Of a DNA stretch of 64,000 nt, positions 50,791-59,304 are shown piece after piece. Position 1 is the stretch's first letter, and the number at the start of each line of letters is the position of its first letter. The position numbers and the translations under genes are program-made. The stretch covers positions 124,001 through 188,000 of the forward strand of contig NZ_JAOEFX010000004.1 in assembly GCF_025421775.1 (NCBI RefSeq), written 5' to 3'. The notes beneath the pieces are model-generated. The model worked only from the letters and a program-made list of their open reading frames with translations, made no database searches and had not been told where the DNA came from. The DNA comes from Paenarthrobacter aurescens (GTDB taxonomy: Bacteria; Actinomycetota; Actinomycetes; Actinomycetales; Micrococcaceae).

Positions 50791-53109
50791 CTACTTCCCG
50801 AAGGACCGAAGCCTCAGCGAGTTCGCTACTACCAGCACCGAGCTCGCCGCCATTGCTGCGCCGGCGATCATCGGGTTCAGGAATCCGAGTGCTGCCACCG
50901 GAATACCGATCGCGTTGTAGAAGAACGCCCAGAACAGGTTGGTCTTGATGGTGGACAGGGTCTTGCGGGACAGCTCAATCGCCTGCACCAGTTGACCCAG
51001 ATCGCTGCCCATGACCGTCAGGTCTGAAGCCTCGATGGCAACATCCGTGCCCGAACCCATCGCGATACCAAGATCCGACTGCGCCAAGGCCGCCGCGTCA
51101 TTGACGCCGTCGCCCGCCATGGCCACCGTGGCGCCCGACGCCTGAAGCTTCCGGACCGCCTCAACTTTGCCCTCCGGCAGTACGCCGGCGAACACGTCCT
51201 CAGGTGAAATCCCGACGGCGGCAGCCACTTGGGCGGCCACGGCGGCGTTGTCTCCGGTCAACAGGATGGGGCGGATGCCCAGGTCCTTCAACTTCTGGAT
51301 TGCTGCTGCCGAACCGGGCTTGATGGTGTCACTCAGGCTGACAATGCCGGCAGGCTCGCTGTCGACTGCCACCCAGATGGCTGTGGCACCACCGTTTTCC
51401 TCGGCAGTCAACGCCTCCCGATGGCTCGCCTCGAGGGTGATGCCGTTCTCCTCGAGCCAGCCGGAACGTCCAACCACCACAGTCCTGGCAGTGCCTTCCA
51501 GCACAACGGTTCCCCGCACTCCGCCGCCAGGAGCTGAACTGAAGCCCTCTACGCGAGGCAGGCTGCCGGCGTCGTGCAGTGCTTCTTGCGCCGAGGCGGC
51601 GATCGCGTGGGCGATCGGGTGCTCGGAAGCGGCTTCAACGGCTCCTGCCAGTGTCAGGACGGTGGTGGGGGAGTAGCCATTGAGTCCCACAGTGTGGTCC
51701 ACAGCGAGCTTGCCGCTGGTCACGGTGCCCGTCTTGTCCAGCAGGATAGTGTCCACGTGCCGGGTGTCCTCAAGGACCTGTGGGCCCTTGATGAGAATGC
51801 CCAGCTGAGCGCCGCGGCCCGTTCCCGTCAGCAGACCGACGGGAGTGGCCAGCCCCAAGGCGCAGGGGCAAGCAATAACCAGGACAGCGACGGCGGCCGT
51901 GAAGGCTGCGTTGAGGTCACCGGAGAAGAACAGCCACAGCAGGAACGTCACCAGGGCAATGACCAGCACGATTGGCACAAAGACAGAACTGATCCTGTCC
52001 GCGAGCCGGGCAATAGGTGCTTTTCCGGTCTGTGCCTGGCTGACAAGACGACCCATCTGGGCGAGCGTCGTGTCCGAACCAACACGGGTTGCACGGACCA
52101 GCAGACGGCCGGACGTATTGATCGTAGCGCCCGTTACCAGGCTGCCCGGTCCGACCTCGACCGGCACTGACTCGCCCGTAACCAGCGAGGCGTCGACGGC
52201 AGATGCACCGTCCGTCACCACGCCATCGGTAGCGATTTTCTCGCCCGGGCGAACCACGATGAGGTCGTCCACCAGGAGCTGATCCGCGGGGATTTTCTGC
52301 TCCGTGCCGTCCACCAGAATCGTGGCGTCCTTGGCCCCCAGGTTCAGCAGTGCCTTGAGCGCATTGCCTGCCTTGGCCTTTGCGTTCGCCTCAAGGTAGC
52401 GCCCAAGGAGCAGGAAGGTGGTGACCACTGCCGCGACCTCGAAGTACAGCCCCCCTCCGGACATACTTTCCATACCGGGGTGTTCGGTCATGCGGGGATC
52501 CGCGAACAGCTGCCACGCCGAGTAAAGGTAGGCGGCGATGACGCCGATGGAGACGAGTGTGTCCATGGTGGAGGCGAAGTGCCTCGCGTTGATGGCCGCG
52601 GCCCTGTGGAACGGCCAAGCTGCCCAGCTCACCACAGGCAAAGCCAAGGCGCCGACGACCCATCCCCAGTTGGCGAACTGGAGGGCGGGAATCATCGAGA
52701 TCGCGAACACCGGCACGGTCAAGGCAGCGGCGACCATCAGGCGGGGCCGGAGTGTCGACGCGGACGGGCCATGCTCCATGTGATTCCCGTGCGCAGCGTG
52801 CCCTGCTTCCGGAGCCTCGTTGCCGTGGTGTTCATGTTCATTGTGTCCACGGGTGTGCGGCGCCGGGACTTGGCGGACGGTGGCCTTGTAGCCTGTCGCG
52901 TTGACCGTGTCCACAATTTGCTGGTCCGTCACGTTCCCGGGGACCGTGACGTGGGCTGATTCGAGGGGCAGGTTGACGCTTGCCTCGACGCCTTCAAGTT
53001 TGCCCAGTTTTCGTTCCACTCGATTGACGCATGAGGCGCAGGTCATGCCCTCGATGTCCAGTTCGATGACCCTGGGTGCGGGTTTGTTGAAAGTCTCCTG
53101 GCTGTTCAA
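50791..53109 (-). CDS. copA: Copper-exporting P1B-type ATPase
   Basis: 772 aa. The N-terminal metal-binding domain has GMTCASC (C24, C27), followed by a histidine-rich linker (HTRGHNEHEHHGN, HAAHGNHMEHG). The membrane part has the CPC metal site in VIACPCALGLATPVGL, the phosphorylation motif DKTGT and the late GDGVNDAAALAQSDLGIAMG. It pumps copper(I) out of the cytoplasm. It follows the CopZ-like and CsoR genes; the CsoR operators upstream would derepress all three with copper. Confidence 0.93.
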   Translation of the reverse strand: MNSQETFNKPAPRVIELDIEGMTCASCVNRVERKLGKLEGVEASVNLPLESAHVTVPGNVTDQQIVDTVNATGYKATVRQVPAPHTRGHNEHEHHGNEAPEAGHAAHGNHMEHGPSASTLRPRLMVAAALTVPVFAISMIPALQFANWGWVVGALALPVVSWAAWPFHRAAAINARHFASTMDTLVSIGVIAAYLYSAWQLFADPRMTEHPGMESMSGGGLYFEVAAVVTTFLLLGRYLEANAKAKAGNALKALLNLGAKDATILVDGTEQKIPADQLLVDDLIVVRPGEKIATDGVVTDGASAVDASLVTGESVPVEVGPGSLVTGATINTSGRLLVRATRVGSDTTLAQMGRLVSQAQTGKAPIARLADRISSVFVPIVLVIALVTFLLWLFFSGDLNAAFTAAVAVLVIACPCALGLATPVGLLTGTGRGAQLGILIKGPQVLEDTRHVDTILLDKTGTVTSGKLAVDHTVGLNGYSPTTVLTLAGAVEAASEHPIAHAIAASAQEALHDAGSLPRVEGFSSAPGGGVRGTVVLEGTARTVVVGRSGWLEENGITLEASHREALTAEENGGATAIWVAVDSEPAGIVSLSDTIKPGSAAAIQKLKDLGIRPILLTGDNAAVAAQVAAAVGISPEDVFAGVLPEGKVEAVRKLQASGATVAMAGDGVNDAAALAQSDLGIAMGSGTDVAIEASDLTVMGSDLGQLVQAIELSRKTLSTIKTNLFWAFFYNAIGIPVAALGFLNPMIAGAAMAASSVLVVANSLRLRSFGK

Positions 53110-53117
53110 GAGGACTC

Positions 53118-53351
53118 CTAAGCTTCGTTGGCTACCACCAGGTAGCCGGCTTCTGCCACGGCTTCGCCAATTTCCGACGGCGAGAGCTCCTTGGATGAGG
53201 TGATGGTCACGGTGGTCAGGCCACCCGGGTTGAGGTCTACGGCTACGCCCTCAACACCGCTGAGTGCTTCAAGTTCTTCGCTCACGCTGGAAACGCAGTG
53301 GCCACAGGTCATGCCGGAAACGTTCACGTTGGTCTGGATGGTCTGGCTCAT
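53118..53351 (-). CDS. copZ: Copper chaperone (heavy-metal-associated domain)
   Basis: 77 aa from ATG 53351. A single HMA fold with GMTCGHC (C16, C19). It would carry copper(I) to the adjacent ATPase, whose start is 9 bp downstream. Upstream in-frame sequence to 53531 is antisense-like and is not included. Confidence 0.92.
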   Translation of the reverse strand: MSQTIQTNVNVSGMTCGHCVSSVSEELEALSGVEGVAVDLNPGGLTTVTITSSKELSPSEIGEAVAEAGYLVVANEA

Positions 53352-53397
53352 GGCGTGCTCCTTGGTGGATTGGATGGAGTGGTGGTTGGTGGCGGAG

Positions 53398-53769
53398 TTA
53401 CCGCAGCAGGCGCCCGATTGCATCAGTTGCCTCCTTGACTTTGGCGTCGATCTGCTCGGCGCGGGCTTGGGGATCGGGCTCGGAGGCAGCGCCAACGACG
53501 CAATGGCCGATGTGCTCCTCAACAAGCCCAAGGCTGACCGCGTGCAGGGCCTTCGTCGCGGCCGCTACCTGGGTAAGGATGTCGATGCAGTATTTATCGT
53601 CCTCAACCATGCGGGCGATCCCACGGACTTGGCCCTCAATGCGTTTCAGGCGCTTCAGGTAAGCGTCCTTGTTGCTGGTGTAGCCGTGCGGTGATGCGGG
53701 CTGCACGTCACCTTCGATGACGGGGGCATCCACGCTCGGGTGATTGGCGCTCAGGTCTACCTTGCTCAT
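53398..53769 (-). CDS. csoR: CsoR family copper-sensing repressor
   Basis: 123 aa. The all-helical CsoR/RcnR fold shows LKRLKRIEGQVRGIARMVED, then the copper-binding set C61 (YCIDIL), H86 and C90 (EEHIGHC). A polar extension of about 33 residues precedes the core. First gene of the copper operon; two operator palindromes lie just upstream. Confidence 0.94.
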   Translation of the reverse strand: MSKVDLSANHPSVDAPVIEGDVQPASPHGYTSNKDAYLKRLKRIEGQVRGIARMVEDDKYCIDILTQVAAATKALHAVSLGLVEEHIGHCVVGAASEPDPQARAEQIDAKVKEATDAIGRLLR

Positions 53770-53780
53770 GGACCCAACAT

Positions 53781-53821
53781 ATACCCCAAGGGGGTATTAA
53801 ATCAAGTACCCCCTGGGGGTA
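53781..53821 (-). promoter_or_regulatory. Two CsoR operators
   Basis: ATACCCC-AAG-GGGGTAT (53781-53797) and TACCCCC-T-GGGGGTA (53807-53821) are perfect inverted repeats, 26 bp apart by start, close to the known CsoR consensus of G/C tracts around a short centre. They lie 12-52 bp upstream of csoR. Confidence 0.92.
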
Positions 53822-53837
53822 TCTTTAAGCGATAGCG

Positions 53838-55748
53838 TCAGAGGATGGCGGACATGGCGTTCCAGCCTGTTCCGATCCGGACTGTGGGCAGCCAGCCGCT
53901 TCCACTCGCACCCGGGTAGAGGAAAAGGGCGCCGGTGCTGTCGCGGGCAACTATGTCCGGCCGCCCGTCACCATTGAAGTCCCCAGGGGCGAGGATGGCC
54001 GTCATGCTGTTCCATCCCTCACCGACTTGCTGGCGGTCCCACCGCCAGCCTCCGGAGCCGTTACCGCCATAAAGCCAGAGGACTCCGGAGCCGTCACGGG
54101 CGAGGACGTCGGGAGTGCCGTCACTGTTGAAATCGCCCGAACCGACTATTGCCGTCAGCGAATTCCAGCCGGCCCCGAGGTTGGTTCGTGGCAGCCAGTC
54201 GCCGCGCCCGTTGCCGGGGTAAAGCCAAAGGGTCCCTGAGGTATCACGGGCGAGGATGTCGGCTGTTCCGTCGCCATTGAAATCGCCGGGAGTGACGATT
54301 GCGGAGATGATCCCCCAGCCTGAACCCACGTGGACCCGTGGCAGCCAATTCCCCGCACCGTTCCCCGGATACATCCACAAATGCCCCGCACCATCCCGGG
54401 CAAGAATGTCCGGTTTCTTGTCACCGTTGAAGTCGCCCGGGCTGACGACGGCGGTCATGGAGTTCCAGGCGGATCCCACCTGGGCGCGGGGGAGCCAGCC
54501 GCCAGTGCCGTTTCCGGGGTATAGCCACAACACGCCTGATCCGTCGCGGGCGAGGAGGTCAGTCTTCCTGTCGCCGCTGAAGTCGTTCTTCAGGGGCGTC
54601 GGGCTGTTTCCGTCGATGACGTTCAATGAGCCGGGTGGTTCCGTGACGTAGATCTTGTTCGTCGACTCGTTGATGGCCACATCCGCCGCGCCCCCGGTGT
54701 TCAATGTGGTCGCGGCGAAACTGGCAGCATCGATGACGGTGGTGCCGCCATTTTCCGTGGAAACATACAGCTTGTTGGTGGTTCGGTTGACGGCGATTTC
54801 GGAAGGAAGCAGGCCCGTCCTGATATCGATGCGTCCCCCACCTCCGCCGTTGAAGATGGACACTATTCCCGTTGTGGGTCCGAGTCCGCCCCCGAGCGAA
54901 CGGCCCAGGTAGACCTTGTTTCGCGTTTCGTCGACGGTGAGTTCGGTGGGGCTGGTGTCGTAGCTGGAGAACAGCCCTCCAACAGCGTGGGTAGCCCCGT
55001 CAATGACGTTGAGCTCCATGTAGTTTCTTACCTTGAGGGCTACGTAGACCTGGTTGGTGGCCGCATTGATGGCCAGGTCGACAGGCGCGGCAACGTCGTG
55101 GCCGGCATCGAGGTGGCTGACGGCGTTGGTGGATCCGTCGATGACCATCACCCCGCCGCTCAACGCGTAAATCTTGTTGGTTGCCTGATTGATGGAGAGG
55201 TCACTTGACGGACTCGTAGTGATTTGTGTGCTCTGGTTGTTCGTTCCATTGATCACGTACAGCCCGGAGCGGGTACCAACGTAGATTTTGTTCGTCTTTT
55301 GATTGACTACGATGTCTTCGGTTTGCGCCCCGGCCGGGACCATGGTCACGGCAAGCGTGGTGCCGTCAACCACAGCCACACTTCCGCCCGGATTGGTAAC
55401 CCTGTTGCCAACGTAGATCTTGTTCGTGGCTTCGTTGACTGCCACGGCGTCCGCTATTCCGCCTGTATTTACCTTGGTGATGGCATGCGTTGTGCCGTTC
55501 ACGATGGTCAGCCCGTCCTCCGTGGCCACGTACACAGTGTTCGTGAGCGCGTTAACTGCAACGTCATGACCATTTGGCCCCACACCAAGGGTGTCCGTGA
55601 TGACATCCGCCTCGGCAGGAACAGCCGGGATCCCGGCAAGCAGGAGCGCCGCTACTCCGGCGGCTGCAACCATGGTGCCCCGCCGGGACCGCACCCGGCC
55701 GATAAAGCTGAACGCAGGCGTTGCTGAATCACTGACAACAGTTCCCAC
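53838..55748 (-). CDS. Secreted beta-propeller protein with FG-GAP/VCBS repeats
   Basis: 636 aa from GTG 55748, placed just after GGGGGGA. A signal peptide (AAAGVAALLLAGIPAVPAEA) leads to a YVTN-type propeller of about seven to nine repeats (NxxTNKIYVxT pattern, about 50-370). The second half has five near-identical FG-GAP repeats of about 48 residues (DFNGDGxPDILARD, LWLYPGNG, GWLPRxxxGxGWNSM). The aspartate-rich loops suggest calcium binding. Likely an extracellular carbohydrate- or surface-associated protein; function unknown. Confidence 0.85.
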   Translation of the reverse strand: MGTVVSDSATPAFSFIGRVRSRRGTMVAAAGVAALLLAGIPAVPAEADVITDTLGVGPNGHDVAVNALTNTVYVATEDGLTIVNGTTHAITKVNTGGIADAVAVNEATNKIYVGNRVTNPGGSVAVVDGTTLAVTMVPAGAQTEDIVVNQKTNKIYVGTRSGLYVINGTNNQSTQITTSPSSDLSINQATNKIYALSGGVMVIDGSTNAVSHLDAGHDVAAPVDLAINAATNQVYVALKVRNYMELNVIDGATHAVGGLFSSYDTSPTELTVDETRNKVYLGRSLGGGLGPTTGIVSIFNGGGGGRIDIRTGLLPSEIAVNRTTNKLYVSTENGGTTVIDAASFAATTLNTGGAADVAINESTNKIYVTEPPGSLNVIDGNSPTPLKNDFSGDRKTDLLARDGSGVLWLYPGNGTGGWLPRAQVGSAWNSMTAVVSPGDFNGDKKPDILARDGAGHLWMYPGNGAGNWLPRVHVGSGWGIISAIVTPGDFNGDGTADILARDTSGTLWLYPGNGRGDWLPRTNLGAGWNSLTAIVGSGDFNSDGTPDVLARDGSGVLWLYGGNGSGGWRWDRQQVGEGWNSMTAILAPGDFNGDGRPDIVARDSTGALFLYPGASGSGWLPTVRIGTGWNAMSAIL

Positions 55749-56040
55749 TGAAATCCCCCCAAAGTGCCAGGACGCTCCCCCGCGCCATAGGCGGCACTCT
55801 ACCGCCGGGCCTCGAAAAGGGCGAGAGCTTGCCGCATTCCTCATGCGCAAACATGCCCGTCCGCATGCAGGAAAACACGTCTTGGTATAGACCAAAATGC
55901 CCAAAAACTGGATTCTTGTTTTGCAATGCAAACCTTTTGGCAAATGTGCTTCCGCCCACACCTACCCGTTCATAGTGTTTGGTTTCATAGCCGCGGAGGG
56001 GGAAGTCCCGCGGAACCCAACTTTTCTCCATGGAGGACAC
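55749..56040. promoter_or_regulatory. Divergent intergenic region with inverted repeats
   Basis: 292 bp between the beta-propeller gene and the binding-protein gene. TTGGT / ACCAA (55882-55895, 4-bp centre) and TTTGCA / TGCAAA (55920-55932, 1-bp centre) are likely operators, the second possibly for the IclR gene at 60924. No ORF in the region looks real. Confidence 0.5.
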
Positions 56041-57333
56041 TTGAAACTCGCACGCTCCGCCGCGGCAATAGCCATCGCAGCGCTCGCATTGACCGCCTGC
56101 GCTCCGCCCACTTCGAACAACGCAGCCTCCAGCTCGGACGAGCAGACCGGCACGGTCCGCGTCTGGCTCTTCTCCGAGGTCAACCAGGATCCCAAGTCCG
56201 CAGTGGTCAAGGAAGCCGTTACTGAATTCGAAGCGGCACACAGTGGTGCCAAGATCGATGTTCAGTACATTCCGGTAGACAGCCGGGCCGAACGATTCAA
56301 GGCCGCGTTCAACGATCCTTCCAGCGCGCCGGATGTGGCTGAGTTCGGCAACACCGACCTGGCCAGCTACGTGGCATCCGGTGGCCTGGCCGACGTCACC
56401 GAGGACATCAAGTCCTGGGACGAAGCAAAGGACCTGGACCAGAAGATCCTGGATACCACCGAAATCGACGGCAAGAACTACGGAGTGCCGTGGTTCGTCG
56501 GCGTTCGTGCCCTCTACTACCGCACGGACCTCCTGCAGCAGCTCGGCCTGGAGGTTCCCAAGACACTGGACGAGGTAGAAACCGTCGCCCGCGCTGTCCG
56601 GGCAGCAAACCCGGACCTGCTGGGTATCTCCGTGGGTGGCGCCGCGCAGTTCTCCGCCATGCCGTACCTCTGGGCCAATGGCGGCGAGATCGCCACGAAG
56701 GAAGGTGACACGTTCGTTTCCGGTTTGGACTCGACTGAGTCCCGCGAAGGGGTCGCGGCCTACACGCGCCTCCTCAAGGACGACATCTGCCCGGCCCAGA
56801 CCTGCGCTGAGTTCGGTGGAAACGCAAGCGTGCAGCAGTTCATTGCCGGTAAGTCGGCCATGACCATCGGTGGCGACTTCAACTACAAGGCCGTTGCCGC
56901 CAGCGCCATCAAGGACAAGTTCGCAGTGGTTCCCGTTCCCGGCAAGACTGCCGGTTCCATCGCACCCGCATTTGCCGGCGGCAACAACCTGGGCGTCTTC
57001 AACAGCAGCGAACGCCGCACCCTCGCAGCTGACTTCGTGAAGCTGCTGGCCAGCAAGAAGTACCAGCAAAAGATGTTCGACTCCATGGGCAACCTCCCCA
57101 CGTTCAGCGATGTCCAGAAGTCCGTGGCGGAGAACAACAAGCAGGTTGAACCCTTCATCAACACTCTCGGCGCCGGTACCAAGTTTGTTCCGGTCACGGA
57201 AAACTGGTCCACCATCGACGCCCAGGGTGTCTTCACGGGCATGTACCAGAAGGTGGTTACGGGCAAGGCTGACGTGAACGCGGCAACCACCGAGGCCGCA
57301 ACGGCCATGAACACGGCATTCGGGTCCAAGTAA
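56041..57333 (+). CDS. Carbohydrate ABC transporter substrate-binding lipoprotein
   Basis: 430 aa from TTG 56041, 4 nt after GGAGG; no ATG start gives the signal sequence. The signal helix ends with ALTAC (lipobox cysteine near residue 20). The rest is the bacterial extracellular solute-binding family 1 fold (VRVWLFSEVNQD, PDVAEFGNTDLASYVASGGL, GVPWFVGVRALYYRTDLLQQ). It captures an oligosaccharide outside the membrane. First gene of the operon with two permeases and a GH20 enzyme. Confidence 0.9.
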   Translation: MKLARSAAAIAIAALALTACAPPTSNNAASSSDEQTGTVRVWLFSEVNQDPKSAVVKEAVTEFEAAHSGAKIDVQYIPVDSRAERFKAAFNDPSSAPDVAEFGNTDLASYVASGGLADVTEDIKSWDEAKDLDQKILDTTEIDGKNYGVPWFVGVRALYYRTDLLQQLGLEVPKTLDEVETVARAVRAANPDLLGISVGGAAQFSAMPYLWANGGEIATKEGDTFVSGLDSTESREGVAAYTRLLKDDICPAQTCAEFGGNASVQQFIAGKSAMTIGGDFNYKAVAASAIKDKFAVVPVPGKTAGSIAPAFAGGNNLGVFNSSERRTLAADFVKLLASKKYQQKMFDSMGNLPTFSDVQKSVAENNKQVEPFINTLGAGTKFVPVTENWSTIDAQGVFTGMYQKVVTGKADVNAATTEAATAMNTAFGSK

Positions 57334-57347
57334 TGCGCTGCGCCCCC

Positions 57348-57383
57348 TCACCAAGCTGCACCACGTCACCAAGCTGCACCACA
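57348..57383 (+). repeat. 18-bp tandem repeat
   Basis: TCACCAAGCTGCACCAC is repeated head-to-tail twice, differing at the last base, between the binding-protein stop and the first permease gene. It has no coding role that I can see and may affect spacing or stability of the mRNA. Confidence 0.8.
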
Positions 57384-57403
57384 TCGCCAACCGAAGGCGC
57401 GTC

Positions 57404-58396
57404 ATGACAGCGCTCACCCCGGTTCTGCCCGATGCGCCCCAAGGCGGCACACCAGGTAAGGGATCGACGACGGCGGCACGCAAGTCCCGGCGTTTCTCCA
57501 ACGGAAAGCGTGGCCTGGAGCCCTGGCTCTACCTTGCCCCGGCCTTCATCGTCCTGATCGCACTGCTCGGCTACCCGATCTTCCAGCTGATCAACGTCTC
57601 GCTGTATGACTACCGCCAGGCGCAGGTCAGCGGCAAGGCGCCCCTGAACTTCGTCGGTTTGGAGAACTACCAGAAGCTCTTCGCCGATCCGCAGTTCTGG
57701 ACGGTCCTTGGCAACACGGTCGTCTTCGCCACCGCCTGTGTGGTGTTCACCTTGCTGGTGGGCAGTTCGCTGGCGGTGCTGGCAACCAGGCTGCGTCCGT
57801 GGGTCCGCTCGATGCTGTTCGTGGTGTCGCTCGGCGCGTGGGCTACCCCGGCAGTCACGGGCAGCGCTGTGTGGCTGTTCCTGTTCGAGCCCACCTTGGG
57901 TTTGGTCAACAAGACGCTGGTGGCCATCGGGCTGACGCAGTTCGAGGGATACTCCTGGACCTACGACAAGTGGTCGGCGTTCGGGCTCGTCGCCAGTGAA
58001 GTGGTGTGGTGCTCGTTCCCGTTCGTGCTGGTCACTGTCTATGCAGGCATCCAGGCGATCCCCACCGAGGTCATTGAAGCCGCGAGGATCGACGGCGCGT
58101 CCATGCCACGTATTGCCCGCAGCATCATGCTCCCGATGCTCCGGCCAATCGTGATTGTGGTGACCATCCAATCCATCATCTGGAACTTCAAGATCTTCTC
58201 GCAGATCTACATCATGACCAACGGCGGTGGCATTGCGGGCCAGAACCTGGTGCTGAACGTCTACGGCTACCAGCAGGCCTTCGCCGCGAGCCTGTACGGC
58301 CTCGGTTCAGCGCTGGGCGTGATCATGACCGCACTCCTCATGGTCATCACGCTTGTCTACCTCCGGATCCTCAAGAGAACAGGCGAAGCCCTATGA
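57404..58396 (+). CDS. Carbohydrate ABC transporter permease (MalF-like)
   Basis: 330 aa with six predicted membrane helices. The EAA loop is EVIEAARIDGASMPRIARSI, the coupling sequence for the ATPase. The first helix follows a basic N-terminus. It pairs with the next gene, whose ATG overlaps its stop. No ATPase gene is present, so a shared MsiK-type ATPase encoded elsewhere is expected. Confidence 0.93.
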   Translation: MTALTPVLPDAPQGGTPGKGSTTAARKSRRFSNGKRGLEPWLYLAPAFIVLIALLGYPIFQLINVSLYDYRQAQVSGKAPLNFVGLENYQKLFADPQFWTVLGNTVVFATACVVFTLLVGSSLAVLATRLRPWVRSMLFVVSLGAWATPAVTGSAVWLFLFEPTLGLVNKTLVAIGLTQFEGYSWTYDKWSAFGLVASEVVWCSFPFVLVTVYAGIQAIPTEVIEAARIDGASMPRIARSIMLPMLRPIVIVVTIQSIIWNFKIFSQIYIMTNGGGIAGQNLVLNVYGYQQAFAASLYGLGSALGVIMTALLMVITLVYLRILKRTGEAL

Positions 58397-59304
58397 CCGC
58401 CGTCGACGTTTCACCAGTCTCGCGCCGAACCACCAATGATGAGGCGCCGCAGAAGCTTCGCAAGCAAGGCAAGCGGCGTTTCGGCGCCGACGCCGCGGCG
58501 ATCGTCATCGCGCTGATCGTTGCCTTCCCGCTGTTCTGGATGGTGCTTTCCGCGCTGAAGCCCAAAACAGCGCTCGACGCCGGTGATGCGGCGCCGTACA
58601 CATTGGAACCGTCGCTGGACTCGTTTGGGCGTGTCCTGGGTGTGAACAATTTTGGCCAGTACTTCCTGAACAGCGTGATCGTGGCTCTTGTGGTGGTGGT
58701 GCTTTCCACCGTGCTGGCGTTTCTCGCGGCTGTGGCGTTGACCCGCTACAACTTCAAGATGCGGACCAAGCTGCTGATCATCATCCTGGTATCGCAGATG
58801 GTGCCTGTTGAAGCCCTGACGATTCCGCTGTTCTTCCTGCTGCGCAACGCAGGCGAGGCCATCCCCTTGGTGGGCCTGAACCAGCTGGGTTCGCTGGTCC
58901 TGGTTCACGTGGGGTTCAGCATCCCCTTCGCCATCTGGATGCTTCGCGGCTTCGTGGCAGCTGTTCCGCTGGAAGTTGAAGAAGCCGCCCGGTTGGACGG
59001 CGCCAGCAGCTTCCGGTTTGTCCGCTCCATCCTGTTCCCCTTGGTGGCGCCGGGTGTGGTGGCATGTTCGGTGTTCTCGTTCATTTCCACGTGGAACGAC
59101 TTCCTGTTCGCCAAGACCTTCATCATTTCCGCCCAGGAGAACCAGACGCTGCCCATGGCGTTGCTGACGTTCTTCAAGCCCGACCAAAACGATTGGGGAG
59201 CCATCATGGCCGGCTCGGTCATCATGACCATTCCTGTGCTGATCTTCTTCGTATCAGTCCAGCGCAAGCTTGTGTCCGGACTGGCCGGGGCGGTGAAGGG
59301 ATGA
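58393..59304 (+). CDS. Carbohydrate ABC transporter permease (MalG-like)
   Basis: 303 aa with six helices. The EAA loop is LEVEEAARLDGASSFRFVRS. Starts by ATGA overlap with the first permease and ends by ATGA overlap with the GH20 gene, so all three are translationally coupled. Confidence 0.93.
   Translation: MTAVDVSPVSRRTTNDEAPQKLRKQGKRRFGADAAAIVIALIVAFPLFWMVLSALKPKTALDAGDAAPYTLEPSLDSFGRVLGVNNFGQYFLNSVIVALVVVVLSTVLAFLAAVALTRYNFKMRTKLLIIILVSQMVPVEALTIPLFFLLRNAGEAIPLVGLNQLGSLVLVHVGFSIPFAIWMLRGFVAAVPLEVEEAARLDGASSFRFVRSILFPLVAPGVVACSVFSFISTWNDFLFAKTFIISAQENQTLPMALLTFFKPDQNDWGAIMAGSVIMTIPVLIFFVSVQRKLVSGLAGAVKG

Noticed and set aside
57348-57383. Tandem repeat as a regulatory protein-binding array
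   Set aside because: Only two 18-bp copies, no symmetry and a position between two genes of the same operon; no regulatory role can be supported.
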